Shown here: positions 8,768 through 17,778 of the stretch, piece by piece
Layout of the letters: each line of letters opens with the position of its first letter
Position numbering within the stretch: position 1 is the stretch's first letter
Assembly (NCBI RefSeq): GCF_004354365.1
Contig: NZ_SJCY01000007.1
Span: 1 to 64,000 of the forward strand
Source: Pedobacter changchengzhani
GTDB taxonomy: Bacteria; Bacteroidota; Bacteroidia; Sphingobacteriales; Sphingobacteriaceae
Direction of reading: 5' to 3'
DNA length: 64,000 nt
Notes under the pieces: model-generated
Databases searched by the model: none
What the model saw: the letters and a program-made list of their open reading frames with translations, nothing else
What the model was told of the DNA's origin: nothing
Position numbers and translations under genes: made by a program

Positions 8768-10105
8768 CTAATTTACGGCTTTACTTTCTTTAGGCTCTAC
8801 TTTTAATACAAAAAGAAGAAATATTAATCCAACAACAAAGAAAACAGCTATTGCAAGGATAGAATTCCGCATGCTTCCGGTTAACTCTTCAATAAAACCA
8901 AAACTAAACATCCCAAACACTAATGCCACTTTTTCAGCCACATCATAAAAGCTAAAATATGAAGTATGATCTGGACTTTCTTGCGGTAAAAATTTGGAAT
9001 AAGTAGAACGTGATAACGACTGAATGCCACCCATAATTAAACCCACAACACTGGCTAAAATATAAAACTGCATTTCGGTATGGATATAATAGCCGTAAAT
9101 ACAGCATCCAATCCAAATAACTACCACGCCAATAAGCACTTTAACGTTGCCAAAAAAGTTTTTCGCCAAGTATGACATGAGCATTGCACCCGGTATGGCC
9201 ACAATTTGTAAAAGCAATATCGTTCCAATCAGTTTTTCGGTTGGCAAGTGCAGTTCTTTTTCGCCAAATATTGTTGCCATTAACATTACTGTTTGCACGC
9301 CCATAGAGTAAAAGAAAAAAGCATAAAGTAACCTTTTTATATGTTTCATTTTTCTTACTTGGTTCCACACTTTTTGCAGTTCTTTAAATCCACTTGTTAA
9401 AACATTACCTGTACTTGCTTTTAAATTTGGTTTCCCTTTGGGCAAATTTTTAAATGGTATTTGTGCAAAAGCAACCCACCACACGCCTACTAGAAGAAAC
9501 GATAATCTAGAAGCTGCACCTTCATCGGCCAAGCCAAATTGCTTGGGAAAGAATACAAAAACAAAGCAGATAATTTGTAAAATTACACTGCCGATATAAC
9601 CGTAAGTAAAACCTTTAGCACTTACTGCATCTTGTTTATCGGGTGTTGCAATTTCGGGCAGATATGAATTATAAAAAACCAAACTGCCCCAAAAACCGAT
9701 GGCAGCAATGATAAACATAAGCACGCTAAAGTTTAAATTACCAACGCCGGTAGCATAATCGTATTTAAAAAATATTAACATTCCACAGGCAGTAGCACCG
9801 ATGTAAGTAAACATTTTCATAAATATTTTCTTGTTACCTCTGGTATCTGCAATGGATGATAATATTGGCGAAGCGATTGCAATTACTAAAAAAGCAAAAG
9901 CCATGGCATAACTGTACAGTGATGAATTTACAAACTTCATCCCCAAAAAAGTTACATAATCTATCGTTTTATCATTCTTATCGGAGGTTATTGCCGAATA
10001 ATATGCCGGGAAAATTGTTGACGTAATTACTAAGTTATAAGCAGAATTTGCCCAATCGAAGAAAGCCCATGAACGAATGGTTTTCTTGTTATTTTTTTCT
10101 GTCAT
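8768..10105 (-). CDS. UMF1-family MFS transporter
   Basis: A 445-residue polytopic membrane protein with about 12 hydrophobic segments. The N-terminal SWAFFDWANSAYNLVITSTIFPAYY is the hallmark of the UMF1 (Atg22-like) branch of the major facilitator superfamily, and the GGIQSLSRSTYSKFLP loop near residue 360 is also typical. Substrates of bacterial members are unknown; yeast Atg22 exports amino acids from the vacuole. It is flanked by recQ upstream (24 bases) and the LutA-type gene downstream on the same strand, so a loose operon is possible. Confidence 0.88.
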   Translation of the reverse strand: MTEKNNKKTIRSWAFFDWANSAYNLVITSTIFPAYYSAITSDKNDKTIDYVTFLGMKFVNSSLYSYAMAFAFLVIAIASPILSSIADTRGNKKIFMKMFTYIGATACGMLIFFKYDYATGVGNLNFSVLMFIIAAIGFWGSLVFYNSYLPEIATPDKQDAVSAKGFTYGYIGSVILQIICFVFVFFPKQFGLADEGAASRLSFLLVGVWWVAFAQIPFKNLPKGKPNLKASTGNVLTSGFKELQKVWNQVRKMKHIKRLLYAFFFYSMGVQTVMLMATIFGEKELHLPTEKLIGTILLLQIVAIPGAMLMSYLAKNFFGNVKVLIGVVVIWIGCCIYGYYIHTEMQFYILASVVGLIMGGIQSLSRSTYSKFLPQESPDHTSYFSFYDVAEKVALVFGMFSFGFIEELTGSMRNSILAIAVFFVVGLIFLLFVLKVEPKESKAVN

Positions 10106-10129
10106 TAAGCTTTGTATCGGTTTAAGTGG

Positions 10130-12022
10130 TTAAAGATAATATTTCTTACCATCTGTTTTTATTTTGCCTGCATCTAATAATTCTCTAATGGCATCTATCC
10201 TATTTTCTTCGGTCCCGATTTTTAAGCTTTGTACCAAATCATCAAGATCGAAATGCTGTTTTTGCAATAAAGATATTACTTCAAAATCAATCCGTCCTGA
10301 TAACTCTCCGCTATCTTCTATCCTTTTCTCAGCCAAACAGACATCGCAAACACCACATTTGCGGGCATTATGCTCATCAAAATAAGTTAATAACTGAATA
10401 TTTCGGCATTTTTTGGTCGATGCATACTCAACTACTGCATTAATTTGCTTTAATAAAATCTGTTTTCTTAAGGATAAATATTTAACATCCAAATCGAAAT
10501 GATCCATATCAATTCTTGGTCTAATATATTGTAATTGAGGCTGATCGGTTTGCTGGATGTAAGATACCATCTCTATTTCTTCGAGCTTTTTTAAAAGCTT
10601 AACAGTTTCGTTATACGAAAGACCGATTTTTTTTGCTAAATCTGCTTCGTTAATTTTTGTATAACCATCAAAAGCACCACCATAAGATCTTAAAATGGTT
10701 TTTATAATGCTGTCGTATCCTTTATTTTCAATTTGGAAACGGTAAACATCTTCATGTCCAACAATAAACATCAGCCTTGATGGCAAAAAAATACTTTCTG
10801 ATAAAGTTAAATAACCATCATGTTCTAAAAATTTTAAAGCCGAAATTGTTTTCAAAACACCAATATTAAATCGCCTACAAAAATCGGCTATATCAAAAGT
10901 AAAGGTTAACCCTTCGCCTGCACCGAAAGCAAGTTGAAAGTAATTGCCTAAATAATGGTAGGTTTTTCTAATTTCATCTGGCGATGGAAAGCTGTTGATA
11001 TATCGGGCTTCGATGTTTAAAATATCCGAATGGTTTGCCAAGAGCACTGCGTAAGCTTTTTTTTCGTCTCTACCTGCCCTTCCTGCCTCTTGATAGTAAG
11101 CCTCTAAACTTTCGGGCAAATCTAAATGCACCACAAAACGAACTTCGGCTTTGTCTATCCCCATACCAAAAGCATTTGTAGCTACCATTATTCGGGTTCT
11201 ATTTTCTTTCCAATCGGCTTGCTTGGCAAAACGAATGTTGCTTTCTAATCCCGCATGGTAAAAATCAGCTTTAATTTGATTGCGGTTTAAGAAATTAGAA
11301 ACTTCAGCGGTTTCTCGTCTGTTCCGCACGTACACCAAACCTGTGCCTTTAACATTTTTGCAAACGCTAATCAGTTTCTTGTACTTATCTTCTTGCGCAA
11401 AAACAGAGTAACTTAAATTATCTCTAGCAAAACTTTTTACAAAAATAGCAGGATTTGCCATTTCGAGTTTCTCAATAATGTCTTTTCGAACAAAATTTGT
11501 AGCTGTTGCCGTTAAAGCCAAAAAAGGCACATCAGGATGGATAGTTCTGAGTTTATGGATTTGTTGGTACGGCGGACGAAAATCGTAACCCCATTGCGAG
11601 ATACAATGCGCCTCATCAACCGCAATTAAGTTGACTTTCATGTAAGAAATCCGAACTTGCACCAATTCTGAAAGCAAACGTTCTGGCGATAAATACAAGA
11701 ATTTTATTTTGCCGTAAATACAGTTATCCAACAGAATATCAATTTCTCTTTTGCCCATGCCTGAGTAAATGGCAATCGCTTCAATTCCTTTGGCTTTTAG
11801 GTTCTCTACCTGGTCCTTCATTAGCGCGATAAGAGGCGAAACTACGATGCAAATACCTTCTTTAACCAATGCCGGAACTTGAAAACAGACTGATTTTCCT
11901 CCGCCAGTAGGCAAAAGCGCTAAGGTATCTTTTCCATCTAAAACCGACGAAATAATATCTTCCTGCAAAGGTCTGAAAGCTTGATGGCCCCAATATTTTT
12001 GTAAAATCTCTGTCGCTGTCAT
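10130..12022 (-). CDS. recQ: ATP-dependent DNA helicase RecQ
   Basis: A 3'-5' SF2 DNA helicase for recombination and fork repair. The 630 residues contain Walker A LLPTGGGKSVCFQ (K43), the DEAH box AVDEAHCISQWG (136-139), motif VI QEAGRAGRD, and the RecQ zinc-binding cysteines (KKCRNIQLLTYF...CGVCDVC). A winged-helix region follows the zinc module in canonical RecQ; here the protein ends soon after the cysteines with a short helical domain, and no HRDC domain is visible. A helix-turn-helix-like stretch precedes the zinc region (about 430-480). A -7 box lies 14 bases before the ATG. Confidence 0.93.
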   Translation of the reverse strand: MTATEILQKYWGHQAFRPLQEDIISSVLDGKDTLALLPTGGGKSVCFQVPALVKEGICIVVSPLIALMKDQVENLKAKGIEAIAIYSGMGKREIDILLDNCIYGKIKFLYLSPERLLSELVQVRISYMKVNLIAVDEAHCISQWGYDFRPPYQQIHKLRTIHPDVPFLALTATATNFVRKDIIEKLEMANPAIFVKSFARDNLSYSVFAQEDKYKKLISVCKNVKGTGLVYVRNRRETAEVSNFLNRNQIKADFYHAGLESNIRFAKQADWKENRTRIMVATNAFGMGIDKAEVRFVVHLDLPESLEAYYQEAGRAGRDEKKAYAVLLANHSDILNIEARYINSFPSPDEIRKTYHYLGNYFQLAFGAGEGLTFTFDIADFCRRFNIGVLKTISALKFLEHDGYLTLSESIFLPSRLMFIVGHEDVYRFQIENKGYDSIIKTILRSYGGAFDGYTKINEADLAKKIGLSYNETVKLLKKLEEIEMVSYIQQTDQPQLQYIRPRIDMDHFDLDVKYLSLRKQILLKQINAVVEYASTKKCRNIQLLTYFDEHNARKCGVCDVCLAEKRIEDSGELSGRIDFEVISLLQKQHFDLDDLVQSLKIGTEENRIDAIRELLDAGKIKTDGKKYYL

Positions 12023-12035
12023 AAATCGGCTACAC

Positions 12036-12043
12036 CAAAACTA
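12036..12043 (-). promoter_or_regulatory. -7 box of recQ
   Basis: TAGTTTTG on the minus strand fits TAnnTTTG; the predicted transcript would start within about 10 bases of the recQ start codon. Confidence 0.5.
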
Positions 12044-12109
12044 TAAAATTTTAACGGATTGCAATAGTATAATTACAATTGATAGAAATTCAACTTTAGA
12101 AAAGATTAT

Positions 12110-12117
12110 TAACTTTG
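12110..12117 (+). promoter_or_regulatory. -7 box of the YhcG-type nuclease gene
   Basis: TAACTTTG is an exact TAnnTTTG match 17 bases before the ATG at 12135. Confidence 0.5.
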
Positions 12118-12134
12118 TTAAATAAACCTATTGC

Positions 12135-13103
12135 ATGCTTGAAGTCCAATTTACAGAAATAGTAAGCTTAATTAAAAAATCGAGAAGCAGTGCTATCAAA
12201 GCTGTAAATAAAGAATTAATCGATTTATATTGGAATATTGGCGAATATATTAATAAACGCATTAGTAATTCTGATTGGGGTCAATCTGTTGTAAAGCAAC
12301 TGGCTAATTATCTGCAACGCACTGAGCCTGAATTAAAAGGGTTTTCTGATAAAAATCTTTGGAGAATGAAACAGTTTTTTGAGACTTATCAGGATCTACC
12401 AAAACTCTCGACATTGTTGAGAGAAATTAGTTGGACGAATAATTTAATAATTCTTTCAAGAACAAAAGAAATCAATGAAAAAGAATTTTATCTAAATATT
12501 TGTAAAACAGAAAAACTCAGCAAAAGAGAGCTAGAGCGACAAATTTCATCGAGCCTTTTCGAAAGAACTTTGATTGGTAATACAAAATTCTCACCACTGG
12601 TGAGAGAATTACACCCAAATGCAGAAAATACATTTAGAGATAGCTACGTATTTGAATTCTTAAATCTACCTGTGCCTTTCAATGAAAGTGAATTGCAGAA
12701 AGAATTATTAAAACAGATGAAAAACCTCATCCTTGAATTAGGTAAGGATTTCCTCTTTATTGGAGAAGAATATAAAGTTGAAGTTGGTAATAGCGATTTC
12801 TATATAGATTTACTTTTCTATCATCGTGGTTTACAGTGTTTAGTTGCCTTTGAATTAAAAGCCGACAAATTTCAGCCCCAACATTTAGGTCAACTAAATT
12901 TCTATTTAGAAGCATTGGATAGAGATGTGAAGAAAAATCATGAAAATCCAAGTATAGGTATTCTGCTGTGTAAGGATAAAGATAATCAAGTTGTTGAGTA
13001 TGCGTTAAGCAGAAGCTTATCACCAACAATGGTATCAGAATATAAAACTCAATTGCCAGACAAAAATCTGTTACAACAAAAAATACACGAATTATTCCGT
13101 TAA
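12135..13103 (+). CDS. YhcG/DUF1016-type PDDEXK nuclease protein
   Basis: A 322-residue protein with the two DUF1016 parts: an N-terminal helical domain (LIDLYWNIGEYI ... GFSDKNLWRMKQFF ... SWTNNLIIL) and a C-terminal PD-(D/E)XK nuclease fold. The probable catalytic residues are D225 in SDFYIDLLFYHR and E240-x-K242 in AFELKADKF, followed by the conserved QLNFYLEALD helix. Such proteins are common in accessory DNA and often lie near restriction or defence genes; their role is not settled. It has its own -7 box and is followed after 12 bases by the amidohydrolase gene, which may be co-transcribed. Signs of transfer: an accessory family next to a housekeeping gene. Confidence 0.88.
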   Translation: MLEVQFTEIVSLIKKSRSSAIKAVNKELIDLYWNIGEYINKRISNSDWGQSVVKQLANYLQRTEPELKGFSDKNLWRMKQFFETYQDLPKLSTLLREISWTNNLIILSRTKEINEKEFYLNICKTEKLSKRELERQISSSLFERTLIGNTKFSPLVRELHPNAENTFRDSYVFEFLNLPVPFNESELQKELLKQMKNLILELGKDFLFIGEEYKVEVGNSDFYIDLLFYHRGLQCLVAFELKADKFQPQHLGQLNFYLEALDRDVKKNHENPSIGILLCKDKDNQVVEYALSRSLSPTMVSEYKTQLPDKNLLQQKIHELFR

Positions 13104-13115
13104 TTATATCATAAT

Positions 13116-16100
13116 ATGAAACACATTTATTTTCTTTCTGCTTTAGTTCTACTCCTTTTATCGGCCAAAGCCCAAGATAAAAAGTGGGATGTAGAAAAAT
13201 ATATTGGCCAAACAAAAAACTTTAGCTTAAACCTAACTGAAGGTACATGGATGAATTTAGATGTAAGTGCTGATGGTAAAGATATTGTGTTCGATTTATT
13301 GGGCGATATTTACACGATGCCAATTACAGGTGGCAGTGCCAAATTATTAAGTGGTGGCATCGCTTGGGATGTTCAACCCCGTTTTAGCCCCAATGGAAAA
13401 TACATTTCTTACACCAGTGATAAAAGTGGCGGTGATAATATATGGATGATGAACCGCGATGGTTCTGGCAAAAAGCAAATTACTAAAGAATCGTTCAGGT
13501 TGCTAAATAATGCAACTTGGATGCCGAATAGCGAGTATTTAGTGGCTAGAAAGCATTTTACAGGCACCCGATCTTTAGGTGCGGGCGAAATGTGGATGTA
13601 CAATATTAACGGAGGCGATGGTGTACAGTTAACCAAGCGTAAAAATGATCAGCAAGATGCTGGAGAACCGAACATTTCGCCTGATGGGAAATATGTTTAT
13701 TTTAGCGAAGATGTAAGTCCGGGTCCAAATTTTCAATATAGTAAAGATCCAAACGGCACCATTTACGCAATAAGACAGCTAGATTTAAGTACCGGAAAAC
13801 TTACAAATTTAATTGATGAACAAGGCGGTGCTTGCAGACCGCAAATTTCTCCAGATGGAAGTTTGATGGCTTACGTAAAACGCGTTAGACTAAAATCGAC
13901 CCTTTTTGTTCAGAACATTAAAACCGGTGAAGAATGGCCTATTTATCAAGATCTTTCTCACGATCAGCAAGAAACTTGGGCAATATTTGGTGTATATCCA
14001 AACTTTGCGTGGACACCAGATAATAAATCGTTAGTTTTTTACGCCAAAGGAAAGATTAGAAAAACCGACTTATCTACCTTACAAACAGACGAAATTCCTT
14101 TTCAAGTAAATAGCGTTCAAACCGTGCAACAATCGCTACATTTTGAACAACAAGTTTTTAGTAACGAGTTTAAAGCTAAAATGTTGAGGCAATTAACTAC
14201 ATCTCCTGATGGGAATACCGTTATTTTTAACGCAGCAGGTTTTTTGTATAAAAAAGAAATGCCCAACGGAACTCCAGAACGGTTAACTACTGGTTTAGAT
14301 TTCGAGTTTGAACCCAATTTTAGTCCAGATGGAAAATCTGTTATTTACACCACATGGAATGATGAATTAAGAGGGGCGATTAAAAAAACAGAAATAAAAT
14401 CGGGGAAAACGATTACCTTAACCGATGAAAAGGGTTTTTATTACAGTCCGCAATATTCTACCAAAGGCGATAAAATTGTTTTTAGAAAAGGCAGTGGAAA
14501 CGACGTTTTGGGTTACAATTTTGGTAGAGGAACTGGAATTTACATCATGCCAGCTACCGGCGGAAGTAAAACTTTAGTTATTGATAATGGAATTAAACCT
14601 CAATTTAATAATACCGATTCTCGCATTTATTATCAAAGCTATGCCGACGGAAAAAAAGCGTTGAAGAGTGTAGATTTAAATGGCGGAAACGAGCGGGTGC
14701 ACTTCACTTCTCAATATGCAAATCAGTTCGTAATCAGTCCAGATAATAAATACTTAGCTTTTACAGAGCTTTTTAATGTATATATCACACCAATGATTAA
14801 TGTTGGTACAGCCCAAGATGCTTCTGCAGGAAATAAATCAATCCCGGTAGCTAAAATAACCAACGACGGTGGAACTTACATTCAATGGGCAACCGATAGT
14901 AAGAAATTACATTGGACATTGGGGCCAAAATATTTTACGATTGATGTGAACAGTGCTTTTAACTTCGATGGTGCTTCTCCTAAACCTGAAGTTACTTCGG
15001 CTGATATTAATTTAGTTTTAAAAACCGATGTACCAACCGGTATTGTCGCTTTAAAAGGTGCAAGAATTATATCAATGAAAGGTGATGAAGTAATTGAGAA
15101 TGGAACCATCATCACCGAAGGAAATAAAATAATAGCAATTGGTAAAACAGACGCTGTAAATATTCCTGCAGATGCAAAAATTATCGATGTTAATGGCAAA
15201 ACGATAATCCCCGGAATTGTTGATGTGCACGCACATTTACGTACAAGCCCTGATGGTATTTCGCCACAAAGTGATTGGAGCTACATGGCAAATTTGGCTT
15301 TTGGCGTAACCACTTCTCATGATCCATCGAGCAATACAGAAATGGTTTTTAGCCAAAGTGAAATGCTAAAAGCAGGTAGAATGATTGGCCCAAGGGTTTA
15401 TTCAACAGGTTCTATTTTATATGGTGCAGATGGAGATTTTAAAGTGGTGATTAATAGTTTGGATGATGCATTGTCTAACCTTCGTAGATTGAAAGCGGTT
15501 GGAGCTTTCTCGGTAAAATCGTACAACCAACCGCGAAGAGATCAACGACAACAGATTTTAGAAGCGGCGAGACAGTTAAAAATGGAGGTTGTTCCCGAAG
15601 GTGGATCGACATTTTTTACCAATATGAACATGATTGCTGATGGACATACAGGAATTGAACACAGTATTCCTGTTGTGCCTATTTATAAAGATGTTGTAGA
15701 TTTTTGGAAGAATACAGACGTTGCTTATACGCCAACGCTAATCGTGGCCTACGGTGGCCAATGGGGCGAAAATTATTGGTACGACAGAACCAACGTTTGG
15801 GAAAACGAAAAGTTAATGACTTATACGCCACGGGCAATAATTGATGAGCGTGCAAGGAGAAGAACCACATCAGAATATGGAGATTACAACCACATAGATG
15901 TTGCAAAAGCAGCAAAACAAATTGCCGATGCAGGCACTAAAATAAACTTAGGTGCACATGGACAAATACAAGGTTTAGGCGCACATTGGGAACTTTGGAT
16001 GATGGTACAAGGAGGTATGACACCAATGCAGGCTTTGAGAGTAGCAACTTTAAATGGCGCCAGTTATTTGGGCATGAGCAAAGAAATTGGATCGCTTGAG

Positions 16101-16343
16101 GTTGGCAAATTAGCCGATTTAGTGGTTATGGATGCAAACCCTTTAAGCGATATTAGAAACTCAGAAAAGATAAAGTACGTGATGATAAACGGGCGATTAT
16201 ACGATAGTGCTACCTTAAACGAGGTTGGTACAAGAGAGAAATTGAGAGGCAAATTATGGTTTGAAAACAGCAGAGGTTTAGGCTATTCTGTTCCGGTTGG
16301 TGGGGAAGAAACTTGGACTTACACTGTGCCGGGATGTGATTAG
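13116..16343 (+). CDS. exported TolB-like propeller plus amidohydrolase fusion
   Basis: A 1075-residue secreted enzyme. After the signal peptide (MKHIYFLSALVLLLLSAKAQ) come about 600 residues of WD40-like PD40/TolB propeller repeats (SPNGKYISYTSDKSG, SPDGKYVYFSED, SPDGSLMAYVK and others). From about residue 640 an amidohydrolase domain follows with the metal-binding DVHAHLRTS motif near residue 703, GHTGIEHSI, NLGAHGQIQGLGAHWE and the closing LEVGKLADLVVMDANP. This architecture is widespread in Bacteroidota and is related to imidazolonepropionase-type hydrolases; the natural substrate, perhaps a peptide or cyclic amide in the periplasm, is unknown. Confidence 0.85.
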   Translation: MKHIYFLSALVLLLLSAKAQDKKWDVEKYIGQTKNFSLNLTEGTWMNLDVSADGKDIVFDLLGDIYTMPITGGSAKLLSGGIAWDVQPRFSPNGKYISYTSDKSGGDNIWMMNRDGSGKKQITKESFRLLNNATWMPNSEYLVARKHFTGTRSLGAGEMWMYNINGGDGVQLTKRKNDQQDAGEPNISPDGKYVYFSEDVSPGPNFQYSKDPNGTIYAIRQLDLSTGKLTNLIDEQGGACRPQISPDGSLMAYVKRVRLKSTLFVQNIKTGEEWPIYQDLSHDQQETWAIFGVYPNFAWTPDNKSLVFYAKGKIRKTDLSTLQTDEIPFQVNSVQTVQQSLHFEQQVFSNEFKAKMLRQLTTSPDGNTVIFNAAGFLYKKEMPNGTPERLTTGLDFEFEPNFSPDGKSVIYTTWNDELRGAIKKTEIKSGKTITLTDEKGFYYSPQYSTKGDKIVFRKGSGNDVLGYNFGRGTGIYIMPATGGSKTLVIDNGIKPQFNNTDSRIYYQSYADGKKALKSVDLNGGNERVHFTSQYANQFVISPDNKYLAFTELFNVYITPMINVGTAQDASAGNKSIPVAKITNDGGTYIQWATDSKKLHWTLGPKYFTIDVNSAFNFDGASPKPEVTSADINLVLKTDVPTGIVALKGARIISMKGDEVIENGTIITEGNKIIAIGKTDAVNIPADAKIIDVNGKTIIPGIVDVHAHLRTSPDGISPQSDWSYMANLAFGVTTSHDPSSNTEMVFSQSEMLKAGRMIGPRVYSTGSILYGADGDFKVVINSLDDALSNLRRLKAVGAFSVKSYNQPRRDQRQQILEAARQLKMEVVPEGGSTFFTNMNMIADGHTGIEHSIPVVPIYKDVVDFWKNTDVAYTPTLIVAYGGQWGENYWYDRTNVWENEKLMTYTPRAIIDERARRRTTSEYGDYNHIDVAKAAKQIADAGTKINLGAHGQIQGLGAHWELWMMVQGGMTPMQALRVATLNGASYLGMSKEIGSLEVGKLADLVVMDANPLSDIRNSEKIKYVMINGRLYDSATLNEVGTREKLRGKLWFENSRGLGYSVPVGGEETWTYTVPGCD

Positions 16344-16873
16344 GTGGTAAATAACATGAATGAATTTGCTTTTGTCTCTGGTATGCTACAATAATTTTAG
16401 GCTTTTCATTGTGCGCTTGGTTACTGAACATATAATACAGCCAAAATCCAGCTAGTCGAGATTTGCAATCTTGACTTTGCTATCTGCGGATTTAAAATCC
16501 GACTGTATAAATCGGGATTGCAAATCCAGATCAACAAAACCAACAAAAACTAAGTTTTCGCTAGTCGAGATTTGCAATCTTGACTTTACGATCTGCAGAT
16601 TTAAAATCCGCTACTCATTAATGTGGATTGCAAATCCAGACCAACAAAACCAACAAAAACTAAGCTTTCGCTAGTCGAGATTTGCAATCTCGACTTTGCT
16701 ATCTGCGGATTTAAAATCCGCTACTCATTAATGTGGATTGCAAATCCAGACCAACAAAACCAACAAAAACTAAGCTTTCGCTAGTCGAGATTTGCAATCT
16801 CGACTTTACGATCTGCGGATTTGAAATCCGCCTGTATAGATCGGGATTGCAAATCCAGACCAACAAAAGTTAA
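16344..16873. other. intergenic repeat region
   Basis: Bases 16344-16451 show nothing recognisable. From 16452 to 16868 there are four tandem units of the ~109-bp hairpin repeat, listed separately. Confidence 0.7.
16452..16868. repeat. tandem array of ~109-bp triple-hairpin repeats, units 1-4
   Basis: Four direct repeats start at 16452, 16561, 16671 and 16781 (periods 109, 110, 110). Each unit carries three palindromes: gtcgagatttgcaatctcga, gcggatttaaaatccgc and a ggattgcaaatcc stem, then an A/C-rich spacer ending in taagctttcg. Units differ by a few substitutions, several of which preserve pairing. This is the plan of REP/BIME-type elements, which are usually spread by RAYT transposases; none is in the window. 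Two more units lie at 17562-17765. Confidence 0.85.
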
Positions 16874-17215
16874 TTATACTCTACCAGAAATTATAAATCG
16901 AATTTCTTCTTCAAGATCGGGTAATTTAGAAACGATAATATCCCAAACAATATCATAATCAACTCCGAAATAATCATGAATTAATCGGTTACGAGTATTG
17001 GATAACTTCCTCCATTCAATTTGAGGATATAATAATTTAAAATCAGAATCAATTTTCGAACTGGCTTCACCAATAATTTCAAGACTTCTGATAATGGCCC
17101 TTGACAAAGTTGGATCATTGATAACCAAATCCTTCTCTTTATCTAGTACTGCATTAAGAACAAAAGAAATTTCTTCAAGAATATGCTTTAATAGCTCAAT
17201 ATTAGATGGCAACAT
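16874..17215 (-). CDS. hepT: HEPN toxin HepT of a type VII toxin-antitoxin pair
   Basis: A 113-residue all-helical protein with the HepT signature R-x4-H-x-Y at R75-NRLI-H80-D-Y82 (RNRLIHDYFGVDYDIVW). HepT is a HEPN ribonuclease whose motif tyrosine is adenylylated by its partner MntA, which blocks toxicity. The gene overlaps the end of mntA by 14 bases, so translation is coupled. Its stop codon lies only about 5 bases from the end of hairpin-repeat unit 4, so the pair appears to be inserted inside the repeat array. Confidence 0.9.
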   Translation of the reverse strand: MLPSNIELLKHILEEISFVLNAVLDKEKDLVINDPTLSRAIIRSLEIIGEASSKIDSDFKLLYPQIEWRKLSNTRNRLIHDYFGVDYDIVWDIIVSKLPDLEEEIRFIISGRV

Positions 17216-17513
17216 ATTCAGTTTGCTTTAATATATGTGAGCCAATATATTTACTTAATGATTGTGGAGTTACCAATTCTACTTTTCGTCCCAATAAGTC
17301 TTCTAAAAAAAAAGACAAATCCATAAAATTGTCATAGCTTTTTTGCTTCGGATCAAAATCTACCAAAAGATCTACATCGCTATCTGAATTAAATTTTCCA
17401 GTAATAAATGAGCCAAATATACCCATGCTTACAACACCGAAAGATTTCAATTGCTTATTATTATCTTTCAGTCGTGCTATCAATACACTTTTATTTTTAA
17501 CTGCATCTTGCAT
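17202..17513 (-). CDS. mntA: MNT-domain antitoxin MntA (nucleotidyltransferase)
   Basis: A 103-residue minimal nucleotidyltransferase with the catalytic GS-x10-D-x-D motif (G34-S35 ... D46-V-D48, in GIFGSFITGKFNSDSDVDLL). MntA antitoxins use ATP to add AMP units to the tyrosine of HepT. It is the first gene of the pair and overlaps hepT. An exact -7 box (17518-17525) sits directly upstream, so the mRNA is predicted to be nearly leaderless. Confidence 0.9.
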   Translation of the reverse strand: MQDAVKNKSVLIARLKDNNKQLKSFGVVSMGIFGSFITGKFNSDSDVDLLVDFDPKQKSYDNFMDLSFFLEDLLGRKVELVTPQSLSKYIGSHILKQTEYVAI

Positions 17514-17517
17514 TTAA

Positions 17518-17525
17518 CAAATATA
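17518..17525 (-). promoter_or_regulatory. -7 box of mntA-hepT
   Basis: TATATTTG on the minus strand matches TAnnTTTG; its last base is 5 bases from the mntA ATG, so transcription would begin at or next to the start codon. Confidence 0.5.
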
Positions 17526-17561
17526 CTAAATTATGATGGTGGAATAAAAAAGGGTGCCCGT

Positions 17562-17765
17562 TAGTCGAGATTTGCAATCTTGACTTTACGATCTGCGGAT
17601 TTGAAATCCGCTACTCATTAATCTGGATTGCAAATCCAGACCAACAAAACCAACAGAAACTAAGCTTTCGCTAGTCGAGATTTGCAATCTCGACTTTACG
17701 ATCTGCGGATTTAAATCCGCCTCTCTATAGAACTGGATTGCAAATCCAGATTAACAAAACCAACC
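17562..17765. repeat. triple-hairpin repeats, units 5 and 6
   Basis: Two further units begin at 17562 and 17671 in the same orientation as units 1-4. The same three palindromes are present; unit 6 has a shortened middle palindrome (ggatttaaatcc). With units 1-4 they flank the 0.7-kb mntA-hepT segment. Confidence 0.85.
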
Positions 17766-17778
17766 ACAATTAAAAAAC

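Noticed and set aside
12757..13215. 152-codon minus-strand frame across the YhcG end
   Set aside because: It is antisense to the well-supported nuclease gene and has no family-like motifs.
16452..17765. Regularly spaced repeats as a CRISPR array
   Set aside because: Units are ~109 bp and contiguous, with three palindromes each and no unique spacers; no cas genes are present.
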